Positions 21,199 through 30,139 of a stretch of 64,000 bases of DNA are shown here, piece by piece (the stretch's first letter is position 1; each line of letters starts with the position of its first letter). The translations under genes and the position numbers were made by a program. The stretch spans positions 558,001 through 622,000 of the forward strand of contig NZ_BMVP01000002.1 of the NCBI RefSeq assembly GCF_014650775.1, given 5' to 3'. The notes beneath the pieces are model-generated. The model saw only the letters and a list, made by a program, of their open reading frames with translations, was not told the DNA's origin and did no database searches. This DNA comes from Streptomyces cirratus. Its GTDB lineage: Bacteria; Actinomycetota; Actinomycetes; Streptomycetales; Streptomycetaceae.

Positions 21199-23670
21199 AT
21201 GACCCAGAGAAGGCGCAGGTCCTTGGCGCTCCTGACCTCGGGAGTCCTCGCACTGCCGCTGCTCGCGGGCTGCGGCGCGGGTGAAGACGAGGGCGGTCCG
21301 GTCGCCGCCGGCCAGGACATCGCCGCGACGGCCCGCGACCGGGTCGCCGACGGCGGCGTGCTGCGCTGGGCCGTCGACACGCTGCCGGAGACCCTGAACA
21401 CCTTCCAGGCCGACGCCGACGGCACCACCTCGCGGATCGCCGGGGCGGTGCTGCCGCAGCTGTTCAGGCTCGACGACAAGGGACGGCCGGTGGCCGATCC
21501 CGACTACCTGGAGAAGGCGGAGATCGTCGCCCGGGAGCCCAAGCAGGTCGTCCTGTACAAGCTGAACCAGCAGGCGGTGTGGAGCGACGGCCGGGAGATC
21601 GGCGCAGCCGACTTCGTCGCCCAGTGGCGGGCCCTGAACGGCAAGGACTCGGCGTACTGGACCGCGCGCAACGCGGGCTACGACCGGATCGAGAAGATCG
21701 AGCGAGGCAAGACCGACCTGGAGGTGAAGGTCACCTTCGCCAAGCCGTACACCGACTGGCGCTCGCTGTTCAGCCCGCTCTACCCGAAGCAGGTCACCGG
21801 CACCCCCGAGGCCTTCAACGAAGGCGCGCGCGGCGCCCTCAAGGTCACCGCCGGACCCTTCAACCTCGGCACCATCGACAAGAAGACCGGCACCGCGGCG
21901 CTGACCCGCAACGCCCGCTGGTGGGGCCGGCCGGCCAAGCTGGACAGCCTCGTCCTGACCGCCGTGCCCCGCGCCGAGCGCCCGGCCGCCCTCGCCGCGG
22001 GCCGGGTCGACCTGGCGGAGGTCGACCGCACGGGCGCCGACCGGATCGCGCTCGCCCACCGGGACGCGGGCGACCCGGGCGGCGCCCACGGGCCCGGAGC
22101 CTCGGTGACGGCGGCGGAGGCCACCTTGTCCTGGGCGGTGGCCCACGGCGCCGACGAGAACCGGGCCCGGGAGGAGCAGGAGAACCGGGCCAGGAACGCG
22201 GACGCGGCCAAGAAGTACGCCGACGAGCAGGCCGCCCTGCGCGCCTTCACCGTCCGCAAGTCCCTGGAGCCGGCCTACACGCAGCTGGCCATGAACGGAG
22301 CCTCCGGGCCCCTGTCCGACGAGCGGGTCCGCCGCGCGGTGGCCCGGGCCATCGACCGCAAGGCCCTCGCCGAGACCGTGCTCAAGCCGCTCGGACTGCC
22401 GGCGAAGCCCGTCGGCAGCCACCTGGCGCTGGCCGGGCAGCGCGCGTACGCCGACAACAGCGACGCCCTCGGCGGCCAGGACACCCAGGCCGCGCAGGCG
22501 CTGCTCGCCGACGCGGGCTGGCACCGGGGCGGGAAGATCAAGGAGCCGGCGGCCAAGGCGGGCCCCGGGGGCGAGGACGGGGCCGCGAAGGACGACGGCA
22601 AGACCCCCGCCGGGCCGGGCACCGGCAACGACGGCCTGTACATCGTCGGCCAGGACGACCGCAACGGCGACGACAAGCCCGCGGGCGCCGGCCGCGCCCG
22701 GGCGGGCAGCCCCGGCGACCACCTGATGCACGGCGGCCTGCGGCGCGCGGGCATGCTGCCCGCCGAGGCGAGCCTGCCCGAGGGCCTCTACGCCCCGGAC
22801 GGGGAGCTCGCCGACGCGGACCGCTCCGCGCCGGGCACCGAAGCGGGCCGGCCCTCGCCGGTGCTGGCCCCGGCCCCGCTCGCGGCCCAGCAGGAGCGGG
22901 CCCTGCTGGCGCAGGCGGCGAAGGTCGTCGACGACGCGAAGCGGGCCGCGGCGGCCCGTGACGGCGAGGAGGGCGCGGAGGCGAAGGACCCAGCGGACGC
23001 GAAGGACCCGGCCGCGAAGGACCCGGCCGCGAAGGACCCCGCGCAGGCCCCGGCGAAGGCCAGCCCCGCTCCGGCGGCCCCGGCCAAGCAGAACCGGGCG
23101 GGCGCCCCGCTCGCCAAGGACGGCAAGCCGCTGACCCTGCGGTTCGTGCTTCCTTCGGGCCCCGGCTCGGAGGCCCTGCGGACGGTGGGCGAGCGGATCT
23201 CCCAGATGCTCCAGAAGGTCGGCATCCAGACCGAGCTGACCAAGGTCGCCGACGAGAGCTTCTTCAAGGACCACATCGCCTCGGGCCAGTACGACCTGGC
23301 CCTCTACTCCTGGCCCGCGACCGCCTACCCCGCCACCGACGCCCGGCCCATCTTCGCCAAGCCCGCGCCGGCCGCCGACGGATCTCTGCTCGTGGAGCAG
23401 AACTACACCCGGGTGGGCACCGACCACATCGACCAGCTCTTCGACCAGGCGCTCGGCGAGCTGGACGAGGAGCAGTCCCGGGAACTGATCCGCAAGGCGG
23501 ACGCCCGGATCTGGGCCGCCGCGGGATCCATCCCGCTCTACCAGCGCCCGGAGCTGGTGGCCGTCAAGACGAACCTGGTCAACGCGGGCGCCTTCGGTCT
23601 CGGCACCCCCCGCTTCCAGGACATCGGATGGAAGAAGCCGGACGCGCCCGCCGGGAAGAACAAGAAGTAG
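21199..23670 (+). CDS. LpqW-like orphan solute-binding lipoprotein (SBP_bac_5)
   Basis: An 823-residue lipoprotein (lipobox LLAGC, Cys25) of the oligopeptide-binding family: LRWAVDTLPETLNTF, WSDGREIGAADFVAQW and, near the end, LYQRPELVAVK. It has no permease or ATPase partner. About 195 residues (roughly 444-640) are an Ala/Asp/Lys/Pro-rich insertion with AAKDPAAKDPA repeats between the two lobes, which is unusual. In M. tuberculosis lpqW also adjoins typA; LpqW regulates mannolipid synthesis rather than transport. The same role here is inference. ATG 21199 has GGAGG at good spacing. Confidence 0.8.
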   Translation: MTQRRRRSLALLTSGVLALPLLAGCGAGEDEGGPVAAGQDIAATARDRVADGGVLRWAVDTLPETLNTFQADADGTTSRIAGAVLPQLFRLDDKGRPVADPDYLEKAEIVAREPKQVVLYKLNQQAVWSDGREIGAADFVAQWRALNGKDSAYWTARNAGYDRIEKIERGKTDLEVKVTFAKPYTDWRSLFSPLYPKQVTGTPEAFNEGARGALKVTAGPFNLGTIDKKTGTAALTRNARWWGRPAKLDSLVLTAVPRAERPAALAAGRVDLAEVDRTGADRIALAHRDAGDPGGAHGPGASVTAAEATLSWAVAHGADENRAREEQENRARNADAAKKYADEQAALRAFTVRKSLEPAYTQLAMNGASGPLSDERVRRAVARAIDRKALAETVLKPLGLPAKPVGSHLALAGQRAYADNSDALGGQDTQAAQALLADAGWHRGGKIKEPAAKAGPGGEDGAAKDDGKTPAGPGTGNDGLYIVGQDDRNGDDKPAGAGRARAGSPGDHLMHGGLRRAGMLPAEASLPEGLYAPDGELADADRSAPGTEAGRPSPVLAPAPLAAQQERALLAQAAKVVDDAKRAAAARDGEEGAEAKDPADAKDPAAKDPAAKDPAQAPAKASPAPAAPAKQNRAGAPLAKDGKPLTLRFVLPSGPGSEALRTVGERISQMLQKVGIQTELTKVADESFFKDHIASGQYDLALYSWPATAYPATDARPIFAKPAPAADGSLLVEQNYTRVGTDHIDQLFDQALGELDEEQSRELIRKADARIWAAAGSIPLYQRPELVAVKTNLVNAGAFGLGTPRFQDIGWKKPDAPAGKNKK

Positions 23671-23821
23671 GCGAGGAACGAAAACCCGCCGACGGGCAAC
23701 CCGCCGACGAGCAACCCGGTGAGGAGCAAGCCCCCCAGGAGCACACACGGGGAAGAAGTGGTGACAAAGAGGTGCCGAGCGGGTTGACCCGCGGGTCACA
23801 AGCTCAGATGTGACTCAATTG

Positions 23822-23852
23822 CCTTGCCCGCCGGACACCCCGGCGGGCAAGG
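23822..23852 (+). terminator. Perfect 13-bp stem-loop after the LpqW-like gene
   Basis: CCTTGCCCGCCGG (23822-23834) pairs perfectly with CCGGCGGGCAAGG (23840-23852) around a 5-nt loop. It ends the lipoprotein transcript about 150 bp after its stop. The rest of the 421-bp gap to typA (23671-24091) holds imperfect GACGGGCAACC-like short repeats near 23690-23720 and presumably the typA promoter; no gene is seen. Confidence 0.75.
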
Positions 23853-24091
23853 TCGTGAGTACCCGTTGACCCGCATGAATCCCAGGTGGAAGCGGGCGAC
23901 TGCCAAGGCCGCGGCACCCCACTCCAGACCCGGCCCCGCTCAGTCGTCCGGCCCCTTGACAGACCCCACGGCAGGCGGTTCCCGCCATTCGACGTACGAT
24001 GGGGTAAGGCCGTGGCAGGTTTCCGCCCGGCTCAAGGCTCGCGTGCCGGACCGTACGCGCCGCCATCCACGATCCCGGGAGAAGCGCCGAA

Positions 24092-25996
24092 GTGCCCACG
24101 CGCCACGACATCCGTAACGTCGCCATCGTCGCCCACGTCGACCATGGCAAGACGACCATCGTCGATGCCATGCTCAAGCAGGCCGGTGCCTTCGCCGCCC
24201 ACCAGCACCTCGACGACCGCATGATGGACTCGAACGACCTGGAGCGTGAGAAGGGCATCACGATCCTCGCCAAGAACACGGCGGTGAAGTACCACCCCAA
24301 GGACGGCGGGGCGCCCATCACGATCAACATCATCGACACCCCCGGCCACGCCGACTTCGGTGGCGAGGTCGAGCGCGGTCTGTCGATGGTGGACGCCGTC
24401 GTCCTGCTGGTGGACGCCTCCGAGGGCCCGCTGCCCCAGACCCGCTTCGTGCTCCGCAAGGCGCTCCAGGCGAAGATGCCGGTCATCCTCTGCATCAACA
24501 AGACCGACCGCCCGGACTCCCGGATCGACGACGTCGTCAACGAGACGTACGACCTCTTCCTGGACCTGGACGCGACCGAGGAGCAGATCGAGTTCCCGAT
24601 CGTCTACGCCTGCGGCCGTGACGGCATCGCCTCGCTGACCAAGCCGGAGGACGGCACCGTCCCCGCCGACAGCGACAGCCTGGAGCCGTTCTTCTCCACC
24701 ATCCTGGAGCACGTCCCGGCCCCGGTGTACGACGAGGAGGCCCCCCTCCAGGCCCACGTCACCAACCTGGACGCCGACAACTTCCTCGGCCGCATCGCGC
24801 TCCTGCGCGTCGAGCAGGGCGAGCTGCGCAAGGGCCAGACCGTCGCGTGGATCAAGCGTGACGGCACCATGTCCAACGTCCGCATCACCGAGCTGATGAT
24901 GACCGAGGCCCTCACCCGCAAGCCGGCGGAGGTCGCCGGCCCCGGTGACATCTGCGCCGTCGCCGGTATCCCCGACATCATGATCGGCGAGACCCTGGCC
25001 GACCCGGAGAACCCGATCGCGCTGCCGCTGATCTCGGTGGACGAGCCGGCCATCTCCATGACCATCGGCACCAACACCTCGCCGCTCGTCGGCCGCGGCG
25101 GCACGGGCAAGGGCGCGGACGCCAAGTCCGCCGTCAAGGACCGCAAGGTCACCGCCCGCCAGGTGAAGGACCGCCTGGACCGCGAGCTCATCGGCAACGT
25201 CTCGCTCCGCGTCCTCGACACCGAGCGCCCGGACGCCTGGGAGGTCCAGGGCCGCGGTGAGCTCGCGCTCGCCATCCTGGTCGAGCAGATGCGCCGCGAG
25301 GGCTTCGAGCTGACCATCGGCAAGCCGCAGGTCGTCACCCAGGAGATCGACGGCAAGGTGCACGAGCCGGTCGAGCGCATGACGATCGACGTCCCCGAGG
25401 AGCACATGGGCGCCGTCACGCAGCTCATGGGCATCCGCAAGGGCCGCATGGACAACATGTCGAACCACGGCTCCGGCTGGGTGCGCATGGAGTTCGTCGT
25501 CCCGTCGCGCGGCCTCATCGGCTTCCGTACGGAGTTCCTGACCAACACCCGCGGTACGGGTATCGCCCACTCGATCCACGAGGGCCACGAGCCGTGGTTC
25601 GGCCCGCTGGTGACCCGCAACAACGGTTCCCTGGTCGCCGACCGCGCCGGTGCGGTCACGCCCTTCGCGATGATCAACCTCCAGGAGCGCGGTGTGCTGT
25701 TCACCGAGCCCGGCACCGAGGTGTACGAGGGCATGATCGTCGGTGAGAACTCGCGCTCCGACGACATGGACGTGAACATCACCAAGGAGAAGAAGCTCAC
25801 CAACATGCGTGCGGCTTCCGCGGACAACACCGAGAACGTGGTGCCGCCCCGCAAGCTCTCCCTGGAGCAGTCCCTGGAGTTCTGCCGCGACGACGAGTGC
25901 GTCGAGGTGACCCCGGAGGCGGTCCGCATCCGCAAGGTCGTCCTGGACCAGAAGGAGCGCTCGCGTTCCGCGTCGCGCGCCAAGTCCGGTAAGTGA
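24092..25996 (+). CDS. typA: Ribosome-associated GTPase TypA/BipA
   Basis: A 634-residue translational GTPase. G1 is AHVDHGKTTIVDAML near the N-terminus, followed by EREKGITILAKNTAV (switch I), DTPGHADFGGEVERG (G3) and NKTDRPD (G4). The EF-G-like domains and the TypA-specific C-terminal domain follow (GRGGTGKGADAKS, EVQGRGELALAILVEQMRREG, NTRGTGI). TypA helps ribosome assembly and stress or cold adaptation. GTG 24092 follows GGGAGAAG. It is monocistronic, with a very strong terminator at 26053-26087. Confidence 0.96.
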   Translation: MPTRHDIRNVAIVAHVDHGKTTIVDAMLKQAGAFAAHQHLDDRMMDSNDLEREKGITILAKNTAVKYHPKDGGAPITINIIDTPGHADFGGEVERGLSMVDAVVLLVDASEGPLPQTRFVLRKALQAKMPVILCINKTDRPDSRIDDVVNETYDLFLDLDATEEQIEFPIVYACGRDGIASLTKPEDGTVPADSDSLEPFFSTILEHVPAPVYDEEAPLQAHVTNLDADNFLGRIALLRVEQGELRKGQTVAWIKRDGTMSNVRITELMMTEALTRKPAEVAGPGDICAVAGIPDIMIGETLADPENPIALPLISVDEPAISMTIGTNTSPLVGRGGTGKGADAKSAVKDRKVTARQVKDRLDRELIGNVSLRVLDTERPDAWEVQGRGELALAILVEQMRREGFELTIGKPQVVTQEIDGKVHEPVERMTIDVPEEHMGAVTQLMGIRKGRMDNMSNHGSGWVRMEFVVPSRGLIGFRTEFLTNTRGTGIAHSIHEGHEPWFGPLVTRNNGSLVADRAGAVTPFAMINLQERGVLFTEPGTEVYEGMIVGENSRSDDMDVNITKEKKLTNMRAASADNTENVVPPRKLSLEQSLEFCRDDECVEVTPEAVRIRKVVLDQKERSRSASRAKSGK

Positions 25997-26052
25997 CAAC
26001 CGTATTGCCCGAGTCCCGCTGCGGCGGCGGCTGAAAGCCGATCGGTCGACCG

Positions 26053-26087
26053 GCCCCTCCCCTCACGATGTCCGTGAGGGGAGGGGC
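26053..26087 (+). terminator. Rho-independent terminator of typA
   Basis: A perfect 14-bp stem (26053-26066 with 26074-26087) and a 7-nt loop are followed by TGTTCGCTTTTGT, one of the few T-rich tails in the window. It ends typA 57 bp after its stop. Confidence 0.92.
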
Positions 26088-26289
26088 TGTTCGCTTTTGT
26101 CAAGCGGATTTGCCGGTCCCGGCGTCCGCATACCGACCGTGACGCACCGGAAGGTGAGCTAACCGTCCGTTTCGCACGTGTCTGTCTCCTATCCGTTTGT
26201 CCGGATTTCGGGTTTTCGCCATGCGGTGATGTTGTGAAAACGAGACCACGTAAGTGTGGTTTACGGTCTGGGTGTCGCCGAGGATTGCT

Positions 26290-26310
26290 CCATTGAGCTC
26301 GGGTCAATGG
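26290..26310 (+). promoter_or_regulatory. Inverted repeat in the leader of the first oligopeptide operon
   Basis: CCATTGA (26290-26296) and TCAATGG (26304-26310) are perfect arms with a 7-nt spacer. The site lies 123 bp before the binding-protein start, within a 345-bp non-coding stretch (26088-26432) that is less GC-rich than its surroundings and must hold the operon promoter. A CCAC/GTGG pair around 26252-26265 is another possible site. Function is inferred only from position. Confidence 0.4.
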
Positions 26311-26432
26311 GTCACACGCTGTGGGGAGCGTCGACTCACGAGCACACCGATGGGACCGGATTTCGCTGTCAGGGGTGTCAGCGGGGGACGGCCCTTCACT
26401 ATCGACAGTGACTCCTGAGGAGGCAATTACCC

Positions 26433-28076
26433 ATGCGCGGAGCAACGAGCGCCAAGTGGGTCGTGGGTGCCGTCATCGTGGCAATGTCTGCCACGGCATG
26501 TGGCGGTGGCGACAACAAGGCTGACGGTGGATCGGCGGGCGGTACGTTCCGCTTCGGCATCACCGAGCCGACCGCCATCGACCCCGTGAACGCACAGGAG
26601 TCGGAGGGCATCGTCATCGCCCGCGCGCTCTTCACCGGGCTGTACGACACGTCCACCGACGGCAAGCTGATCCCGAAGCTGGCCGAGTCCGGCACGCCGA
26701 GCGACGACGGCAAGACCTGGACGTTCAAGATCAAGGCCGGCACCAAGTTCACCAACGGTGAGCCGGTCGACGCCGAGTCCTTCGTCCGTGGCTGGACCCG
26801 CGTTTCCGCCAAGGCGTCCGCCTCCGACGTCTCGTACCACATGGCCGACATCGCCGGTTACGAGGACCTCCACAGCGGCAAGAGCGACAAGTTCGCCGGC
26901 CTGACGGCCGTGGACGCGACCACCCTCAAGGTGGAGCTGTCCATCCCGGACTTCGAGTTCGTCAAGAAGACCGCGCACTCCGTCTTCAGCCCCGTGCCGA
27001 AGGTGGCCGGCGCCGGTGACAACAAGGCGTTCAACGACCAGCCCATCGGCAACGGCGCGTTCAAGATGACGAGCCCGTGGCAGCACAACACGTCGATCAC
27101 GCTGGTCCGCAACGACGACTACGGCCTGCAGAAGGCGCACCTCGCCAAGGTCGAGGCGAAGATCCTGAACCCGGCCAACGGCTCCACGCTGGAGTACCAG
27201 GGCTTCCAGTCGGGCCAGTTCGACTACGCCCGTATGCCCACGCCGCAGCTGACCGCGGCCAAGGCCAAGTACGACCCGCAGGGCGAGTGGATCTCCGGTG
27301 ACTTCTCCGGCATCAACTACCTGAACATCTTCAACCAGAACGCGCCGTTCAACAACGCGGACGCCCGCAAGGCGATCTCGTACGCGATCGACCGCGAGGC
27401 GATCGTCAAGGGCGTCTTCCAGGGTCTGCAGAAGCCGGCTTCGGCCTTCCTGCCGCCGTCGTTCGCCGACGTCTACCAGGCCGGTGTCTGCACCTCCTGC
27501 GTCAAGCAGGACGTCGCGAAGGCCAAGGAGTACGCCGAGAAGGGCGGCCTCAAGCCGGGCACCGTCGTCAACTTCGGCTACAACACCGGCGCCGGCCACG
27601 AAGAGTGGGTCCAGGCCGTCGCGCAGCAGCTCAAGGACGTCCTCGGTCTCGACGTCAAGCTGGACGGCAAGCCGTTCAAGGAGGCGCTGGCCACCCAGCA
27701 GGACAAGGCGACCTCCGGTCTGTGGCGTCAGGCGTGGACCGCCGACTACCCGACCGCGGACAACTTCATGACCCCGCTGCTGAGCACCACCGGCATCGGT
27801 GAGGACCCGGCGACGGGCAAGGCGCAGGGCGACAACCGCGGCCGTTACTCCAACCCGGAGTTCGACAAGCTGCTCGTCACGGCCAAGGCCACGAAGGACG
27901 ACGCCGCGCGCGCCGCGCTGTACAAGCAGGCCGAGAAGCTCGCGGTCGACACCGACCAGGGCGTCATCCCGCTGTGGCAGCGCACCCAGTACCGCCTGGT
28001 CAACAGCAAGAAGTTCAAGGACATCAAGATGGACTTCTACGAGGACCCGACCCTCGCGGAGATCTCGCTCAAGTAG
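26433..28076 (+). CDS. Oligopeptide ABC transporter substrate-binding lipoprotein, operon 1 (BldK-type)
   Basis: A 547-residue lipoprotein (lipobox SATAC, Cys23) of the SBP_bac_5 family: GTFRFGITEPTAIDPVNAQ, WTFKIKAGTKFTNGEPVDAESFV and a late LWQRTQYRLV. It captures extracellular peptides for the permease-ATPase genes that follow. ATG 26433 follows GAGGAGG. The neighbourhood (typA, paired peptide operons, mshB) matches, from memory, the S. coelicolor bldK region, where peptide import is needed for aerial growth. Which of the two operons is the functional BldK equivalent cannot be told here. A hairpin after its stop may raise its level relative to the permeases. Confidence 0.9.
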   Translation: MRGATSAKWVVGAVIVAMSATACGGGDNKADGGSAGGTFRFGITEPTAIDPVNAQESEGIVIARALFTGLYDTSTDGKLIPKLAESGTPSDDGKTWTFKIKAGTKFTNGEPVDAESFVRGWTRVSAKASASDVSYHMADIAGYEDLHSGKSDKFAGLTAVDATTLKVELSIPDFEFVKKTAHSVFSPVPKVAGAGDNKAFNDQPIGNGAFKMTSPWQHNTSITLVRNDDYGLQKAHLAKVEAKILNPANGSTLEYQGFQSGQFDYARMPTPQLTAAKAKYDPQGEWISGDFSGINYLNIFNQNAPFNNADARKAISYAIDREAIVKGVFQGLQKPASAFLPPSFADVYQAGVCTSCVKQDVAKAKEYAEKGGLKPGTVVNFGYNTGAGHEEWVQAVAQQLKDVLGLDVKLDGKPFKEALATQQDKATSGLWRQAWTADYPTADNFMTPLLSTTGIGEDPATGKAQGDNRGRYSNPEFDKLLVTAKATKDDAARAALYKQAEKLAVDTDQGVIPLWQRTQYRLVNSKKFKDIKMDFYEDPTLAEISLK

Positions 28077-28103
28077 CGGCCCCTCCACACACAGCAGGTA
28101 AGC

Positions 28104-28145
28104 GAAGGCCGTGGGGACGGAGTACTTCCTCTCTCCACGGCCTTC
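28104..28145 (+). terminator. Intra-operon stem-loop after the binding-protein gene
   Basis: Arms 28104-28117 and 28132-28145 form a 14-bp stem with one G-U pair and a 14-nt loop, followed by a weak T-containing tail. It stands between the binding-protein gene and the permease genes of the same operon. Such structures usually stabilise the upstream message or stop most transcripts, giving more binding protein than permease. Confidence 0.7.
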
Positions 28146-28246
28146 GTTCAGTCACGGGCGCACCCCTCTACCGGCGCCCGGCGGCGGCCCCTCTCCCGAT
28201 CGGATGATGCCGCCCATTCCCACGCTCAGTATGTGAAGGAGGCATC

Positions 28247-29170
28247 GTGGGCAGATATGTGATCCGCCGGCTCGGGCAGATGGTGGTCGTCCTCTTCGGT
28301 GCGACGGTCGTGCTCTTCTGCTGTCTGTTCGTCCTTCCCGGCGACCCCGTGGGGTCGCTCGGCGGTGACAAGGCCCGCGACCCGGCTGTCGTCGAACAGC
28401 TCAGGGAGCGCTACGGACTCAACGATCCGCTCCCCGTCCAGTACGGGAACTTCGTGAAGAACCTGGCCCAGGGAGACCTCGGCGAGGACTTCACCCAGCG
28501 CCGCCCGGTGACGGAGATCTTGCAGCCCAAGCTCGTCAACACCGCCGAGCTGGCCATCACCGCCATCGTCATCGACATCGTGATCGGCCTCCTGGCGGGC
28601 CTGGTCGCGGCGCTGTTCAGATACTCGTTCTGGGACGTGCTGATCACGCTTCTCACGACGATGGCCGTCGGTTTCCCGTCCTTCGTCATCGGCATGGTCC
28701 TGCAGAAGGCGTTCGTGGTGGAGCTGCCCTGGTTCCCCCTGATCTCCGACGGAACGGTCAACTCCCTGATCCTGCCCGCGTTCACCCTGGCGATCCTGGA
28801 CGCCGCGCTGGTCGCACGCCTCATGCGCGGCACCATGCTGGAGGTGCTGCGCGCCGACTACGTCAAGACGGCCATCGCCAAGGGTCTGCCCCGGCGGACG
28901 GTGCTCTTCAAGCATGTGATGCGCAACTCGATCATCCCGGTCGTCACCTACCTCGGCATCTCGTTCGGAACGCTGCTCGGCGGTGCGCTCATCACCGAGG
29001 CGATCTTCAACTGGGACGGCATCGGACTCGCGCTCGTGCAAGCGGTCCAGCAGCAGAACAACCCGATCATCATCGGCGTGGTGAGCTTCGGCGTCGCCGT
29101 GTTCGTTCTGCTCAACCTGATCGTCGACCTCTTGTACGCGGTCCTCGACCCGCGCATCCGTCTCGCCTGA
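28247..29170 (+). CDS. Oligopeptide ABC transporter permease (OppB-like), operon 1
   Basis: A 307-residue inner-membrane permease beginning MGRYVIRRLGQMVVVLFGAT, the standard DppB/OppB N-terminus, with about six helices. The coupling (EAA) loop is LRADYVKTAIAKGLPRRTVLFKH, followed by GGALITEAIFNWDGIG. It forms the channel with the next gene product. GTG 28247 has GAAGGAGG upstream. It is 31 bp from the second permease gene. Confidence 0.93.
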   Translation: MGRYVIRRLGQMVVVLFGATVVLFCCLFVLPGDPVGSLGGDKARDPAVVEQLRERYGLNDPLPVQYGNFVKNLAQGDLGEDFTQRRPVTEILQPKLVNTAELAITAIVIDIVIGLLAGLVAALFRYSFWDVLITLLTTMAVGFPSFVIGMVLQKAFVVELPWFPLISDGTVNSLILPAFTLAILDAALVARLMRGTMLEVLRADYVKTAIAKGLPRRTVLFKHVMRNSIIPVVTYLGISFGTLLGGALITEAIFNWDGIGLALVQAVQQQNNPIIIGVVSFGVAVFVLLNLIVDLLYAVLDPRIRLA

Positions 29171-29201
29171 TTCCAGGCAGCCTGTTCTAGGAGTCACACC
29201 C

Positions 29202-30122
29202 ATGTCCGAGCTCACCAAGAGCACAGCTGGGGCGGGGCCCGCTCAAACGGCGCCGGCAGCCCCCGCCGAGCCGGCGATCGCCCGCGTCACGCAGTGGGGC
29301 GAGATCCGCCACCGCTTCCTGGCCAACAAGCTCGCAGTCATCGGCCTCGTGCTGGTCGCGCTGCTCTTCCTGGTCGCGATATTCGCGCCCCTGCTGTCCC
29401 CGCACGACCCGTACGCCCAGGACCTCACCAACACGCTGCAGGGCCCGGGAGGCGACCACCTGCTCGGAACGGACGCGCTCGGCCGCGACCAGCTCTCGCG
29501 CATCCTCTACGGCAGCCGCATCGCCGTCGTCGTCGGTCTCGCCTCGATCTTCCTGGCCTGTGTCATCGGCATCGCCGTCGGTGCGCTGGCCGGTTACTTC
29601 GGCCGCGGCACCGACTCGGTGCTGATGCGCATCGCCGACGTCTTCTTCGCCTTCCCGCTGCTCATCGGCGCCATCGTGATCATCATCGTGATGGGCCGCG
29701 GAGTGACCCCGGTGATCATCTCGCTGGCCGTGTTCTCCTGGCCGACGGTCTCGCGACTGCTGCGCAGTTCGATCCTGTCGGTCCGCGAGGCCGACTACGT
29801 GCTGGCGGCGCGCGCCCTGGGCGCCAACACCCGCCGGATCATCCTGCGTCACATCCTCCCCAACTCCATCGCCGCCGTGATGGCCTACGCCGCCTTCAAC
29901 GTCGGTGGCGCCATCGTGGCCGAGGCCTCGCTGTCCTTCCTGGGCGTGGGCGTGAGCCCGGAGGTCCCGGAGTGGGGCAACATGCTCGCCGCCGCCAAGG
30001 ACTTCATGGGCGTCAAGGACTACCTCTGGACGTACCCCAGCATCGCGATCGTGCTGACGGTTCTCGGCTTCGTTTTCGTCGGTGACGGGCTCCGCGACGC
30101 CCTTGACCCGAAGCTGCGCTAG
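29202..30122 (+). CDS. Oligopeptide ABC transporter permease (OppC-like), operon 1
   Basis: A 306-residue permease of the OppC/DppC type. It has an N-terminal OppC_N segment (RHRFLANKLAVIGLVLVALL), a periplasmic loop HLLGTDALGRDQLSRILYG, and the EAA loop READYVLAARALGANTRRII. It ends FVGDGLRDALDPKLR, the usual family tail. It pairs with the OppB-like subunit encoded upstream; the first ATPase gene starts 17 bp downstream. Confidence 0.93.
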   Translation: MSELTKSTAGAGPAQTAPAAPAEPAIARVTQWGEIRHRFLANKLAVIGLVLVALLFLVAIFAPLLSPHDPYAQDLTNTLQGPGGDHLLGTDALGRDQLSRILYGSRIAVVVGLASIFLACVIGIAVGALAGYFGRGTDSVLMRIADVFFAFPLLIGAIVIIIVMGRGVTPVIISLAVFSWPTVSRLLRSSILSVREADYVLAARALGANTRRIILRHILPNSIAAVMAYAAFNVGGAIVAEASLSFLGVGVSPEVPEWGNMLAAAKDFMGVKDYLWTYPSIAIVLTVLGFVFVGDGLRDALDPKLR

Positions 30123-30139
30123 AAGGGCGGCACCATCAC

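Noticed and set aside
21124-23799. An 891-codon minus-strand frame opposite the LpqW-like gene
   Set aside because: It is also low complexity. The plus-strand frame has a lipobox, a ribosome site and a recognisable family.
23956-24000. TTGACA and TACGAT upstream of typA as a promoter
   Set aside because: The spacing is 33 nt, far from the 16-19 nt needed, so the two hexamers cannot form one promoter.
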